Positions 1 through 10,560 of a stretch of DNA of 64,000 bases are shown one piece after another. Origin of the DNA: Welwitschia mirabilis. Lineage: Eukaryota > Gnetophyta > Gnetopsida > Welwitschiales. Numbering within the stretch: position 1 is the first letter of the stretch; each line of letters begins with the position of its first letter. The notes under the pieces are model-generated. The model made no database searches, was not told the origin of the DNA, and saw nothing but the letters and a program-made list of their open reading frames with translations. The position numbers were made by a program, and so were the translations under genes. The stretch is taken from contig JBOZIK010000001.1 of assembly GCA_051453625.1 (NCBI GenBank), positions 224,401,360 through 224,465,359 on the forward strand, read 5' to 3'.

Positions 1-486
1 CTTTTTTAAGGTCTTTTATGATTTGACCTATTATATGATTTTCTTTAGGTATTAGTTTAGGCCAAGTTTAACTTACTTCTACAAGTTATTCCAACAATCT
101 TCATGCATTTTCTAAAGTAATGTTTATCAAATTTCCTCCACATGAAAAATTTACAAGTTGCTTGATTTGGCTATTAATTCACTATAGGAATAATATACTA
201 ATTCTTCTTAAGTGAAAGCATCTATAGGATTAGAATGTATGACAACAAAAAATTGCTCATAGGTAGAGGCATAATCTTCATTAAGTTGTTATTGGAAATT
301 CATTAATTCTTTCTTTTTTTTCTTATAGTTGCTTCACTCATAAATCTATTTATAAATGATCTTGAATTTGGTTTTATGTTTGTAAACTTTTATGTAAAAT
401 AGTTCTTAACCATATGTTATCCTTTTTTTAAAATAATGGGAAAAATAACCATGTACATATGATAACTAATTTCTTTTTACCATTTT

Positions 487-1273
487 NNNNNNNNNNNNNN
501 NNNNNNNNNNNNNNNNNNNNNNNNNNNNNNNNNNNNNNNNNNNNNNNNNNNNNNNNNNNNNNNNNNNNNNNNNNNNNNNNNNNNNNNNNNNNNNNNNNNN
601 NNNNNNNNNNNNNNNNNNNNNNNNNNNNNNNNNNNNNNNNNNNNNNNNNNNNNNNNNNNNNNNNNNNNNNNNNNNNNNNNNNNNNNNNNNNNNNNNNNNN
701 NNNNNNNNNNNNNNNNNNNNNNNNNNNNNNNNNNNNNNNNNNNNNNNNNNNNNNNNNNNNNNNNNNNNNNNNNNNNNNNNNNNNNNNNNNNNNNNNNNNN
801 NNNNNNNNNNNNNNNNNNNNNNNNNNNNNNNNNNNNNNNNNNNNNNNNNNNNNNNNNNNNNNNNNNNNNNNNNNNNNNNNNNNNNNNNNNNNNNNNNNNN
901 NNNNNNNNNNNNNNNNNNNNNNNNNNNNNNNNNNNNNNNNNNNNNNNNNNNNNNNNNNNNNNNNNNNNNNNNNNNNNNNNNNNNNNNNNNNNNNNNNNNN
1001 NNNNNNNNNNNNNNNNNNNNNNNNNNNNNNNNNNNNNNNNNNNNNNNNNNNNNNNNNNNNNNNNNNNNNNNNNNNNNNNNNNNNNNNNNNNNNNNNNNNN
1101 NNNNNNNNNNNNNNNNNNNNNNNNNNNNNNNNNNNNNNNNNNNNNNNNNNNNNNNNNNNNNNNNNNNNNNNNNNNNNNNNNNNNNNNNNNNNNNNNNNNN
1201 NNNNNNNNNNNNNNNNNNNNNNNNNNNNNNNNNNNNNNNNNNNNNNNNNNNNNNNNNNNNNNNNNNNNNNNNN
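487..1273. other. Assembly gap, 787 N
   Basis: Size-estimated run of N. The flanks share no overlap, so I have no reason to doubt that sequence is missing here. Confidence 0.98.
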
Positions 1274-1516
1274 AGTCGATTAAATCTTCTTGGATGTTTT
1301 CTTCAATCAATAGCTACTTCCTCTAATATTTTATCTTTTTACTAGAATGTATTATGTCCCAACATGCTTAAATTTTTTTCTTAACACATTATCTCTATGA
1401 TCATCTAGATGATTTATCTAGATGACAACACAAAAAAAACCTAAAAATAAAAGGTGCAAAAAAATAGAATCGTAGAATAACACAAAATGAAAATAGACAG
1501 TCATCCACTAAGTCAT

Positions 1517-1803
1517 NNNNNNNNNNNNNNNNNNNNNNNNNNNNNNNNNNNNNNNNNNNNNNNNNNNNNNNNNNNNNNNNNNNNNNNNNNNNNNNNNNNN
1601 NNNNNNNNNNNNNNNNNNNNNNNNNNNNNNNNNNNNNNNNNNNNNNNNNNNNNNNNNNNNNNNNNNNNNNNNNNNNNNNNNNNNNNNNNNNNNNNNNNNN
1701 NNNNNNNNNNNNNNNNNNNNNNNNNNNNNNNNNNNNNNNNNNNNNNNNNNNNNNNNNNNNNNNNNNNNNNNNNNNNNNNNNNNNNNNNNNNNNNNNNNNN
1801 NNN
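1517..1803. other. Assembly gap, 287 N
   Basis: Size-estimated run of N with unrelated flanks. Confidence 0.98.
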
Positions 1804-2392
1804 TTGCATAACATAACATATTAATATAGATGGGATAACCCAAATGTCATAATGTCATTGAAGGCATAGGTGAAAAGAAAGAGAAATGATTTTAAAAATA
1901 AAACACTATGTAACCTTAGAGTAGAAAAAAATAATAATGCAAAAATAACAATACAAATAAACATACTATGTAAATAAAATGCAAGACTAAGCTAAATGCA
2001 ACTTTTATCTAATTACCAAATCAACCTATCATAGAGATCGGCCCTGTAGAATCTAGATCTATTAAAAAAAGTCCTTACTAGATTAAGATCAACATAAGCA
2101 ATTAGGTACATTAAATAGAATATGAAAACAATGCAAAGGTAGTCTAAGAAATGAAATGTAATGCACCTAAACTAATAATATCAACCTTAACAAAGGTTGC
2201 CCTCATGATCTGTATCATCAAAAAATCTATCATGTAATCAGTGGTAACATAAACCATAAGGGAGATGTACAAAATAAAAGATATAAAAGGAAAAATAGAG
2301 TTTTAACTAAAAGTAAATCAACATCTGTGTTACAAAGTAGCAGCACCTCAATGGAAGATACATAGCACAACACCAAGGAAGACATATCTCTA

Positions 2393-3041
2393 NNNNNNNN
2401 NNNNNNNNNNNNNNNNNNNNNNNNNNNNNNNNNNNNNNNNNNNNNNNNNNNNNNNNNNNNNNNNNNNNNNNNNNNNNNNNNNNNNNNNNNNNNNNNNNNN
2501 NNNNNNNNNNNNNNNNNNNNNNNNNNNNNNNNNNNNNNNNNNNNNNNNNNNNNNNNNNNNNNNNNNNNNNNNNNNNNNNNNNNNNNNNNNNNNNNNNNNN
2601 NNNNNNNNNNNNNNNNNNNNNNNNNNNNNNNNNNNNNNNNNNNNNNNNNNNNNNNNNNNNNNNNNNNNNNNNNNNNNNNNNNNNNNNNNNNNNNNNNNNN
2701 NNNNNNNNNNNNNNNNNNNNNNNNNNNNNNNNNNNNNNNNNNNNNNNNNNNNNNNNNNNNNNNNNNNNNNNNNNNNNNNNNNNNNNNNNNNNNNNNNNNN
2801 NNNNNNNNNNNNNNNNNNNNNNNNNNNNNNNNNNNNNNNNNNNNNNNNNNNNNNNNNNNNNNNNNNNNNNNNNNNNNNNNNNNNNNNNNNNNNNNNNNNN
2901 NNNNNNNNNNNNNNNNNNNNNNNNNNNNNNNNNNNNNNNNNNNNNNNNNNNNNNNNNNNNNNNNNNNNNNNNNNNNNNNNNNNNNNNNNNNNNNNNNNNN
3001 NNNNNNNNNNNNNNNNNNNNNNNNNNNNNNNNNNNNNNNNN
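2393..3041. other. Assembly gap, 649 N
   Basis: Size-estimated run of N. The flanks share only two bases, which is not meaningful. Confidence 0.98.
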
Positions 3042-3415
3042 TAGCTACCAAATTGATCTAGTAAGCATCCTCCTTAGCTTAAGTATTTTTGTCATTCATA
3101 CGGTCATCTAGATGATTAGGTGAACAATGGGCTTTTATAAATTATTTCTTGTGTCCCATTGGCCTCTTTGATTATAGGACTATTTCTTTAGATGGAAAGT
3201 ATTATAAATTTCTTCAAATGCTATGAAACATAATGAATATTGCATGTTTTTATGACATTTTCCTTAGCTTTTCATTATCATTGGAATCGAAGATAAACCT
3301 ATCTAATATCTTGCAAAACTACTTAAAATACCCAATCAAATACATACAATTTGGCAATGCAACATCAAGTAATGATACTAAATTCCCCTTCATAATGAAA
3401 TATCTAGATTATCTT

Positions 3416-3762
3416 NNNNNNNNNNNNNNNNNNNNNNNNNNNNNNNNNNNNNNNNNNNNNNNNNNNNNNNNNNNNNNNNNNNNNNNNNNNNNNNNNNNNN
3501 NNNNNNNNNNNNNNNNNNNNNNNNNNNNNNNNNNNNNNNNNNNNNNNNNNNNNNNNNNNNNNNNNNNNNNNNNNNNNNNNNNNNNNNNNNNNNNNNNNNN
3601 NNNNNNNNNNNNNNNNNNNNNNNNNNNNNNNNNNNNNNNNNNNNNNNNNNNNNNNNNNNNNNNNNNNNNNNNNNNNNNNNNNNNNNNNNNNNNNNNNNNN
3701 NNNNNNNNNNNNNNNNNNNNNNNNNNNNNNNNNNNNNNNNNNNNNNNNNNNNNNNNNNNNNN
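3416..3762. other. Assembly gap, 347 N
   Basis: Size-estimated run of N. The flanks share only three bases, which is not meaningful. Confidence 0.98.
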
Positions 3763-4099
3763 CTTGAGAAAATAAGGGAAAAAAATTAATTTTCGCATTT
3801 TCAACAACATTACCTTCTATTATTTTATTTTAACTAAATTTGAGCATTGTTATGATAAGATTAAATCAAGTTCCTAGTGTACATTCATTATAATAGATTC
3901 TCATTATTTAGCTACTTTCTCCCTATAGGTTTATCACAAGAATGAAAGAAGGCCTTCTTTAAAGAAAGAAGGTTCTCTAAACTCACACCTAACTCTCCTA
4001 TGCCTATACCAAATTTAAACATTCCAACTTCCTTATTAGTGAATAGGTGACTAAATGTAGATTATGGGTATATTCCATATACCAAATCTAAATCAAATT

Positions 4100-4450
4100 A
4101 GCATAAAGATATGGTAATACATAATATATCCACATATAGTTTAAGATGTACTTGGCTAGAAGTTAAAATTTGTGTTTCCATATACCATTTAGGCATCACC
4201 CATGCTAAATTATGGTTACATAAGTTTTCTTAATGATGATTACATAGCTTTAATGAGTAATATCCAATAGATACATGTCAATATATATCATCTTTATAAT
4301 AATATTATGATAGTATGGAGGCCTTTAGCTTCTGCAATGTATATCTTACTCATAGAAATGAAGATATTCTATATATACAATTTGTATCTCCCTCATAGTA
4401 AGAACATGCATCAGAGATCTTTTCTTCAAATATAATTTCATGTTTTTATC
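4100..4450 (-). repeat. 3' non-coding or LTR segment of gypsy copy A
   Basis: The reverse complement matches 34985-35350 block by block: a block like cttactat followed by agggaagatacacatt, then later a gatgatatacatt block. In both copies it lies a few hundred bases after the integrase end, so it belongs to the element (3' UTR or LTR start), not to the target. Confidence 0.7.
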
Positions 4451-4844
4451 ATATAAATATATCTGTTTTTTTTAATGAGGGATATATCTTTCATATAGAG
4501 GTCTTTAACATAAACAATGTATATCTTCTCTAAAAGAATAGACTAGATTTAACTAAGAGTATAATCACATCCAAGTCTATTTAGAATATCAAGTATGGTA
4601 TGCATAGCAAAATTTGAGTTTCTTACTCTTTACTCCATCCAATCATTTCCTATTCAAAAAATTAGAGGGAGATACCTAAACATTGAAATCTTACATGATG
4701 AGCTAAGTGATCCATGTACTTACTAAGACTCTAGGTTTTAGACAAGAATAAATTCTAAAACTTAACATTACCAAGAGTGTATTTCTTAAGTGACATTAAT
4801 TTAAATAATATTTTATCACTTTTATTTTAACTGCTTATGGTTTA

Positions 4845-5900
4845 TCTCAAAAAGATAGGGTTGAAGTCATGACCCACATGGATAGATTTATGGAAATATT
4901 TAAGCCTTTAACCATTGACTTTGAAAGAATAATTGTCCTTGAGATCTTAGAGTCTTGACAATACCATAAGAAAATACTTCTAAAATGTGAAATTATCTAG
5001 TTTACTTAAATGTAAATTTTTGAGAACCTTATCAAGTATTGAATCATATAGTAATATTAAGTCATTAGGTTTAAAGGATTTCCTAAGGATGTACTTTACA
5101 TGAGAAGTTTTGTTCTCTATTTTTGGATTTTTTTGGTTTTTATACATTTCATTTCTAATTTCTTTAAATTCATTATGTTAATATTCTTAAATCCTAAAGC
5201 TTTATTTAGATTTCAATTTTTCTATCTTATGGCCCAGAAAGCTTTATTTAATTTTTAATAAAAGATAACAACCTTTTCAAAATATAATTTAGTAGGATGA
5301 AATCCCATAAAGGTCTCATAGAGAGTTTAGTAGGCCTAAAGAGCATCATTGAGATGGAGGACTCAATTGTTATTATTTTAGTTTAATATTTCCTATTCAA
5401 TCCTTTTCAACTCTTAGTTCATAACTTCTAGTTGACCATTGGTTTGTGGATGATAAGGAGTTACAAGTTCATTAGATATTCCATATTTTTTATTAAATTA
5501 TTTATTATCTTATTATAAAAACTATTTTCTCTATTAGTGATGGTAGTGTTAAGTTGTCTAAAGTGGGATAGGATATGTTCTTTTAGAAATCCCACAATAA
5601 ATCTAGAACCATCTATTCTAGTTGATATAGCTTTATACCCCTTAGTAACATAATCTGCACATACTAATATACATAGGCATTCAAAATGTCAAGGAACATT
5701 AAATGGTTCAATCTTAAGAATATGAGAAAAAGGCATCATATCTCTATTTTCAATGGTACATAGGAATTGACATTCATCATAAGATTTATATTACTAATGG
5801 GCATATTTAAACAAAGTTGAGTAATATAGCCTAGATTAAAGGGATTTTTTAAGAATTCTCTATAGCAAGGAAGTAAACTTTACACACTCCATAAGAATGG
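4845..5900 (-). pseudogene. Integrase of gypsy copy A, decayed
   Basis: The minus strand reads PYHPQTNGQ at 5432-5458, the hallmark downstream of the integrase core. It is followed by a block resembling LNDALWAYRT with stops at the Trp and Arg codons, then an FWAIR block and a KLEEL-like helix. The C-terminal part (4845-4990) reads like FxYGxVxxLR...QSQWLK, the GPF/HGAVE-type tail of this family. The N-terminal part towards 5900 reads like the HFSxxKTxxKILQxGFYWPT region. The integrase would join element cDNA to host DNA. Stops, lost catalytic context and frameshifts make it non-functional. It lies directly downstream of the RNase H remnant in the same polyprotein. Confidence 0.88.
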
Positions 5901-5959
5901 AATACATCTATGAATGATTTGATTTATGTATTATTTACAAAAATAAGTATCATTAAAAA

Positions 5960-6500
5960 AGGACTTATGAGATAATTAGCTATATCTACATACTAAGGTT
6001 TCTAGTATAAAGCTAAAATATGTTCATGAGGAAATGAATCATTTCTGTGAATGAAATTCAAAGGAGATGGGAAGTAAGCCCTAATGCAAGATAACTAATT
6101 AATAACTACATTTTATACTACTTTCTTATACTTGGTTTTAAGATCAAATTATTGTAAAAGCACTAGTCATCTCATTATTGAAGATTTTGAATCTTTCTTA
6201 TTCAAAAAATATTTAAGAACAAAATGATAAATCAAGATAATAATTTTTCAACCTATATGATGTGGTTTAAAATTATTAAGGAAAAAACTACTATAAGAAG
6301 CTCTTTTTCAATTATTATATAATTTAGTTGATGTCCTTGTAATGTTTTTTTTTCAAAATCATAAATAATGTATGGTTTTTTATTTTTTTAAACCTAAGAC
6401 TAATATCTCAAAATGAAGAGACTAACTAAGAGGTTGCAAGATGGGAGATAAAATTACAATTTTTTTAATTTCTTAAATGCATCATTACATTTAGGAATCT
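5960..6500 (-). pseudogene. RNase H region of gypsy copy A, decayed
   Basis: The minus strand reads like the C-terminal RNase H and connection region of Ty3/gypsy pol: LKYFLNKKDSK, then a VLLQxFDLKTKxKK block near 6131-6216, then a stretch close to SPLNFIHRNDSF near 6040-6090, which I know as the linker to integrase in this family. The domain would remove the RNA strand during reverse transcription. Several stops and frameshifts are present. Confidence 0.8.
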
Positions 6501-6559
6501 AATTAAAAAGAAAAATATAGAATAAAATAATTAGCCAAGAATTTTAAGTTTTTGAATAA

Positions 6560-6910
6560 GTTTTTAATGAATATTCTATAGTAACTAGTATGTCCAAGAA
6601 AAGATCTATAATATTTAAACACCTCTAAGAAGGGGAAAATGAGTAATAACTTGAATTTTAGTAAGGTATATTTCTATCCCATTCTAAAAAATAACCTGTC
6701 CTAAAGCAATGCCTTCTGCAACCATGAAATTATATTTCTTCTAATTAAGAATAATGATTTTATATTTATAATTTATAAGAACATGTTGTAAATGATGTAG
6801 ATAGAACTTAAAAGTCTCGTCAAAAATATAAAAGCCATTCATGAAAAGTTAAAGTTCTTTAGGGGTAATTATTATTTTCTTATATTCTAAATATGCATCT
6901 ATAAAATATT
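6560..6910 (-). pseudogene. Reverse transcriptase of copy A, C-terminal part
   Basis: From the insertion edge, the minus strand reads YFIDAYLEYKK, corresponding to the YCFLDGYSGYNQI block. It then jumps to FMNGF...IFDETF...LHHLQHVL at 6831 and below, which is the catalytic FMDDF block with its first Asp changed to Asn and the second to Gly. GIxLGxV and RSFLGHTxYYRxFIKN blocks follow. About 45 residues between these two blocks (the TTFTCPFGT to MVEKF stretch) are missing, so an internal deletion occurred. The domain is inactive. Confidence 0.86.
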
Positions 6911-7143
6911 TGTTGGAATATATACTTCAAATAGACATTATTAATTTGAGATCCATAAAAAATTTGGATATAGATGCTTAATTTTAGGGTTAGTTAATAC
7001 TTCATATAGAAAATCAATTTGTATAAATTCATCTAATTATAATAAAAAACTGAGGTATTTTGATGATCAATGTCTCTTGCTCCCCAGGATTTTCTCCTGG
7101 TTTTTAGGTATGATCTTTGCATAGTGGATCTCTCGATCCAACA
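6911..7143 (+). repeat. Left LTR of the nested element
   Basis: Starts TGTTGGAATATA and ends GATCCAACA, with inverted terminal TGTTGGA/TCCAACA. It aligns along its whole length with 9498-9726. Shared internal words include ttgtataaattcatctaat and ggattttctcct. Confidence 0.92.
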
Positions 7144-7144
7144 A

Positions 7145-7158
7145 ATGGAATCAAAGCA
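7145..7158 (+). promoter_or_regulatory. Decayed tRNA-iMet primer-binding site
   Basis: Two bases after the left LTR the sequence reads TGGAATCAAAGC. The classic plant site is TGGTATCAGAGC, so ten of twelve bases match. Its placement directly after the LTR supports the call. Confidence 0.75.
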
Positions 7159-7159
7159 C

Positions 7160-7983
7160 TTAGAATGGAGACTTCTCATCTAACCATAAGCTTTCCCGAT
7201 CTTGCTATGCCTGTATGATGAGATTTAATGAATGACCGCAAGGTCATCCTAGCCTATTACACAGCATTTGAAAAATATCAAGTTCATAAACAACTTTCTG
7301 CTTCTTGGCCAAGCAAACCCTCTTCTTCCATGTCTGAGAACTGTTCATGTGAGTGATAATGCTTTATGGCAGGGAATCAATGCCTGACCACATCATCTAC
7401 ACTTGCACAAATTGAAGTCATCATGGAATTACAGTCTCTCCGAAATCCTTCAACGCTCTTATCTCTGCTCTTATCAACTCTAGGAATCCTCAAAGGCCTC
7501 TCATTCCATCAAAAATGTTGTACTTTTTAGAATTAGCATCAGACAGACATGTTTTTTAGAATTTGGGACTATAAAGTGATGCATTTTTAAAGTTTATTAC
7601 CAGCAAAGAAAGTGATTCCGCATTTAGAATGAGAGGCCTTTGGCAATGCACTCTAACCTGCAAATTCTCACTATTTGCACTCCAAGAACATTGTGGGTCT
7701 GCAGTTTCTCACTTCTGATGGTCGATTGGTTACAATTTTGGCTGACCTGCGGCCTTTTTTATCAATCTTAACAACTGTTTGGAGGTGTTGAGCAACAAAA
7801 GTCCATAGTGCCCTTCTCTTTCCTAGTTATTTTCTTTCCTGCTACTAACGACGACAAATGGATGCTGCTTTAGCTCTGACAAAAGTTAAAAATTGTAACA
7901 TCATTTCTTCTCCTAATAGATGACAACACTCGGTAGCATCTTTCTTTACATATTAGTGTTATAACTACTATTGCATTTGCATT
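7160..7983 (+). other. CpG-containing host-like body of the nested element, no gene recognised
   Basis: Base composition changes sharply from the surrounding sequence: G+C is visibly higher and CpG dinucleotides recur, while neighbouring kilobases have almost none. Short open stretches occur (for example around 7690-7790), but none reaches a family I recognise. It may be captured genomic sequence, since an intron-like polypyrimidine stretch ending in cag precedes the coding-looking fragment at 7984. Confidence 0.5.
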
Positions 7984-8205
7984 TTGAATGGGCAGATGGT
8001 TGATCAAGTGATTCTCGATGAAGAAAAGCATCTAGTGACGATCTGCTTCAGCCGTATCTGGGATGATACTTCAAATGTCATAGAAACTATTGCAGATACA
8101 ATGATCCTTCCAACTCAGCGACTGGTAAAGGCGATGTTACTCCATTGTTCTTATCAAAGCTTTCACCAATGTTTTTATCAGAAGAAGCAAGACGAAGTCA
8201 CATAA
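7984..8205 (+). pseudogene. DIM1/YLS8-like (U5 snRNP 15-kDa thioredoxin-like) gene fragment
   Basis: The 73-codon open frame begins with residues resembling VDQxILxEExxLVxIxFxxxWDDT. That pattern is the N-terminal segment of DIM1/YLS8, the thioredoxin-fold protein of the U5 snRNP used in pre-mRNA splicing. About half of 28 compared residues are identical from my knowledge of the family. The family is usually about 142 residues; here the match ends after WDDT, and the rest (LPTQRLVKAM onward) is unrecognised. The conserved N-terminus before VDQ is missing, and the bases tgggca just upstream of the frame look like the family's Trp-Ala in a shifted frame. It sits between two LTRs, so it is most likely a captured fragment. 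Another thioredoxin-like origin is possible. Confidence 0.55.
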
Positions 8206-8680
8206 ATCCTCACTACAAGAACTACAGGAAACACAACAGCTTAGCATGGTGGAAAAGGGCATTTTCGTGGCATTTTCTACCAATAATGATGGCCCAGATA
8301 TGTGGGCCATTATGAATATTGGGCTTTGAATAAACCCGTGGTGGCCAGCAGATCTCTGGGAAATTCCCCTCCTTTACTTCTGATGACAAGGCAATTAATG
8401 GTAAGTTGAATCGGGTAGAAGATAACAATCTTTTACAGTCAATCAAGGAGTCAAGCCTCCACTTTGCAGTGCACTACTAGTCCTTTTTGAATGTGCTGTT
8501 TCATTATTTGTCAGACTGGATTCTTTGCATGTGCATGGACGTGAGATGCTGCTACGTGGGACTGCATGCATGGTTGACGTGCGTGTGATGGAGATCCTAA
8601 TAGAGACTAGCACACCACTGGAGATGTTAGTGGAGCTCTTATTTATTTAGCATGAGCCTTTCCCTGCTTTGCCTTACATA
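8206..8680 (+). other. CpG-containing host-like body, unrecognised
   Basis: This continues the CpG-rich stretch. In one plus frame an open reading runs from about 8130 to 8328 (SKLSPMFLSEEA and onward) and another near 8510-8650 ends VELLFI-stop. I do not recognise either. Codon-like structure and retained CpG suggest passenger host sequence, not retroelement sequence. Confidence 0.4.
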
Positions 8681-9171
8681 AAATTACACTATATTATAAA
8701 GTTTGAGATTGACGTGTCTTTGAAATTGCACAAGATTGTAAACATATTTATGTTTTTTAAAGAAAAGTTTATAGGGGTACTTATATTGTGCCCGAAAACA
8801 AAAAAAAAAAATATGATGTAAAGGTGACCCAAAAGGAAAGAAGACATATTGATTTGGGTTAGTCCCATACTTGTGGTAAGTCCACATACAATGTCGGATG
8901 TGTACCATTCCCTAAGTGTATCCCAATCCTCTGGTTGTGGGTTGATTTTATGCCATGTTTTTCGATTATTGATGTATTTTCAAGGCTAAATTCACTAGCT
9001 CCCATTGAGTGAAGTAAGGCGGGGTGTTTGATTAGTGAAAGCTAGGCTGTGGGCTTGTCACAACCAAGAAATGTTGCAATTTCATATAAAGATGATGTTA
9101 TAAGAAGTGGTATGGGACACCTTTTATGACATTGTTTTTACATAAGAATTGCTTGGGTTTGTCCCTTGTTG

Positions 9172-9401
9172 TGGTTAGTCTACATTGTCATGGTCAGTTC
9201 GCACTGTTGTGATTAGTCCACATTGTCTTGATTAGTTTAGTTTGTAATGGTTATTCCACATTATCATGGTTAGTCCATTTTACTACGGTTAGTCCATATT
9301 GTCTTGGTTAATCCACATTATCATGGTTAGTCCATGTTGATGTTGTTAGTCTGTATTATCGTGGTTAGTCCACTTTTGTAATGGTTAGTCTATATTTAAT
9401 G
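9172..9401 (+). repeat. 19-bp minisatellite, about 12 units
   Basis: Imperfect tandem units of 18-20 bp with consensus close to TGGTTAGTCCACATTGTCA. Units diverge mainly by single substitutions. It lies just upstream of the right LTR of the nested element, so it is probably part of that element's 3' untranslated region. Confidence 0.88.
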
Positions 9402-9484
9402 TGTTAGGTTTTATTTAGATTACTATGCTAGAGGTATGTTCTAGCAATTTAATTATGATGATAATCTAATTCTTAGATTTATCA

Positions 9485-9497
9485 TCAAAGGGGTTTT
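9485..9497 (+). promoter_or_regulatory. Possible polypurine tract of the nested element
   Basis: The purine run aaagggg lies just before the right LTR start. Its position fits a plus-strand priming site, but the run is short and followed by a T tract. Confidence 0.45.
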
Positions 9498-9726
9498 TGT
9501 TGGAATATTTACTTCAAATATGCATTATTAGTGAGAGATCTACAAAAAATTGGGATCTCCATACTTCTAAGGTTAGTTAATACTCCATATGAAAAATCAA
9601 TTTGTATAAATTCATCTAATTATAATTAAAAAATGAGCTATTTTGATGATTAATGATTCTTGCTCTTTGGGATTTTCTCCTAGTTTTTGGGCATGATCTA
9701 TGTATAGTGAACCTCTAGATCCAACA
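9498..9726 (+). repeat. Right LTR of the nested element
   Basis: Begins TGTTGGAATATTT and ends GATCCAACA. Aligns with the left LTR with many substitutions, several of them C/T or G/A. Confidence 0.92.
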
Positions 9727-10090
9727 ATAATAGTACTCATAAACCTTTACTATCTCTAAGATTTTATTAATTAACTACAGAGGGAAATGATCCTTATAAG
9801 TTAGGGTGTTATTGTATTATAGTCAATGTACATTCTCCTACCTAATTTTATTCTAGTTGAAATTAATTCATTATTCTCATCCTTTTTCATTGTAATTTTA
9901 GACTTTCAAGAAAACATTTCTGAGGTTTGTCCACTAGCTATTAAAAATTGAATAGATAATAATAGTATCTAGTAACTTAAGAACTTCCTTCATCACTACT
10001 TCTCTTGAGTGAGGCTTAAGTCTATGTTAATGTTCTTTATAAATATTAGCACCTTGATGCAAATAAATTCTATGCATGCATATAATGGAT
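9727..10090 (-). pseudogene. Reverse transcriptase of copy A, N-terminal part
   Basis: The minus strand from about 10090 down reads HRIYLHQGAN, then REVVMKEVLKLLD, then a YIDYNTIT block (the CIDYRKLN motif), then DHFPL at 9776-9792 and a GYEYY block at the insertion edge. These are the first conserved blocks of Ty3/gypsy RT. The reading resumes with YFIDAYLEY on the far side of 6911, so the nested element cut the domain between these blocks. Stops at several codons. Confidence 0.9.
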
Positions 10091-10099
10091 TTAATTCAT

Positions 10100-10560
10100 T
10101 TTTGGCAAACATAGTTCATTCTATAACCTTATTATGTCAGTTAGGCAAAGAATCTAAGTTTTATTCTTAGGAAGTGGATAATTTTGTAGAGACTACTAAA
10201 GGATAGAATGGATTATCTCCTAGAAATTTATATTTTAAGATTTAATAATAGTTTTAAGCTCAATAGCAAGGATAAAATCTTTTCTAGAATGTTTTCTTTA
10301 TGGTTCACATGATAAACGCTTAAATTTGGCCTTTGTATAAAATGTTTTAAAGTTAGTATTTACTTGGAGGATAAGTGCTAGTTTTTCATGAGGTTCACAT
10401 AGTGGATGATCTTCTAAGAAGGATAAAAGTATATCTTCATTAGATTCAACTAAGTCCATGTCATCTAGTCATTCATGAGGTTCTTTTTCATTTTATTAAA
10501 TACTTGTAACTTTGTATTCATATTCTCAAAGGACATATTTACTACTCCATTTCTATAGTT
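10100..10560 (-). other. PR-RT spacer of copy A
   Basis: The minus strand between protease and RT shows no motif I can name. Length fits the linker of this family. Confidence 0.5.

Larger units (their letters stand above)
1..4100. other. Gapped AT-rich sequence without a recognisable gene
   Basis: About 2 kb of readable sequence lies between four size-estimated gaps (487-1273, 1517-1803, 2393-3041, 3416-3762). I read both strands and found no domain, tRNA or LTR boundary I can name. The minus strand of 1-260 gives a short weakly protein-like reading, but no motif supports it. The gap flanks do not resemble each other, unlike the 100-N gaps further on. Confidence 0.7.
6911..9726 (+). mobile_element. 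Non-autonomous LTR retrotransposon nested in gypsy copy A
   Basis: Two direct repeats of about 230 bp (6911-7143 and 9498-9726) begin TGTTGGAAT and end ATCCAACA. A decayed iMet-type primer-binding site follows the left one and a short purine run precedes the right one. Flanking five-mers are atatt (6906-6910) and ataat (9727-9731), a target-site duplication with one mismatch. The terminal motif and primer suggest a Ty1/copia-type element, but the body encodes no gag or pol that I can see, so it depended on enzymes in trans. The LTRs differ at roughly 15-20% of positions by eye, so the insertion is old. The body contains a host-like CpG-rich stretch (7160-8680) and a 19-bp minisatellite (9172-9401). 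Confidence 0.9.

Noticed and set aside
459-3810. Open frames across the N runs (for example 459-1283, 2230-3051, 3233-3775)
   Set aside because: They are open only because N codons cannot be stops. The few real residues at their ends show no motif.
8222-8446. 74-codon minus-strand open frame
   Set aside because: No recognisable motif; it lies antisense to host-like plus-strand sequence and ends in low-complexity residues.
9172-9401. CRISPR-like array
   Set aside because: Units are 19 bp with no spacers and the context is a plant LTR element.
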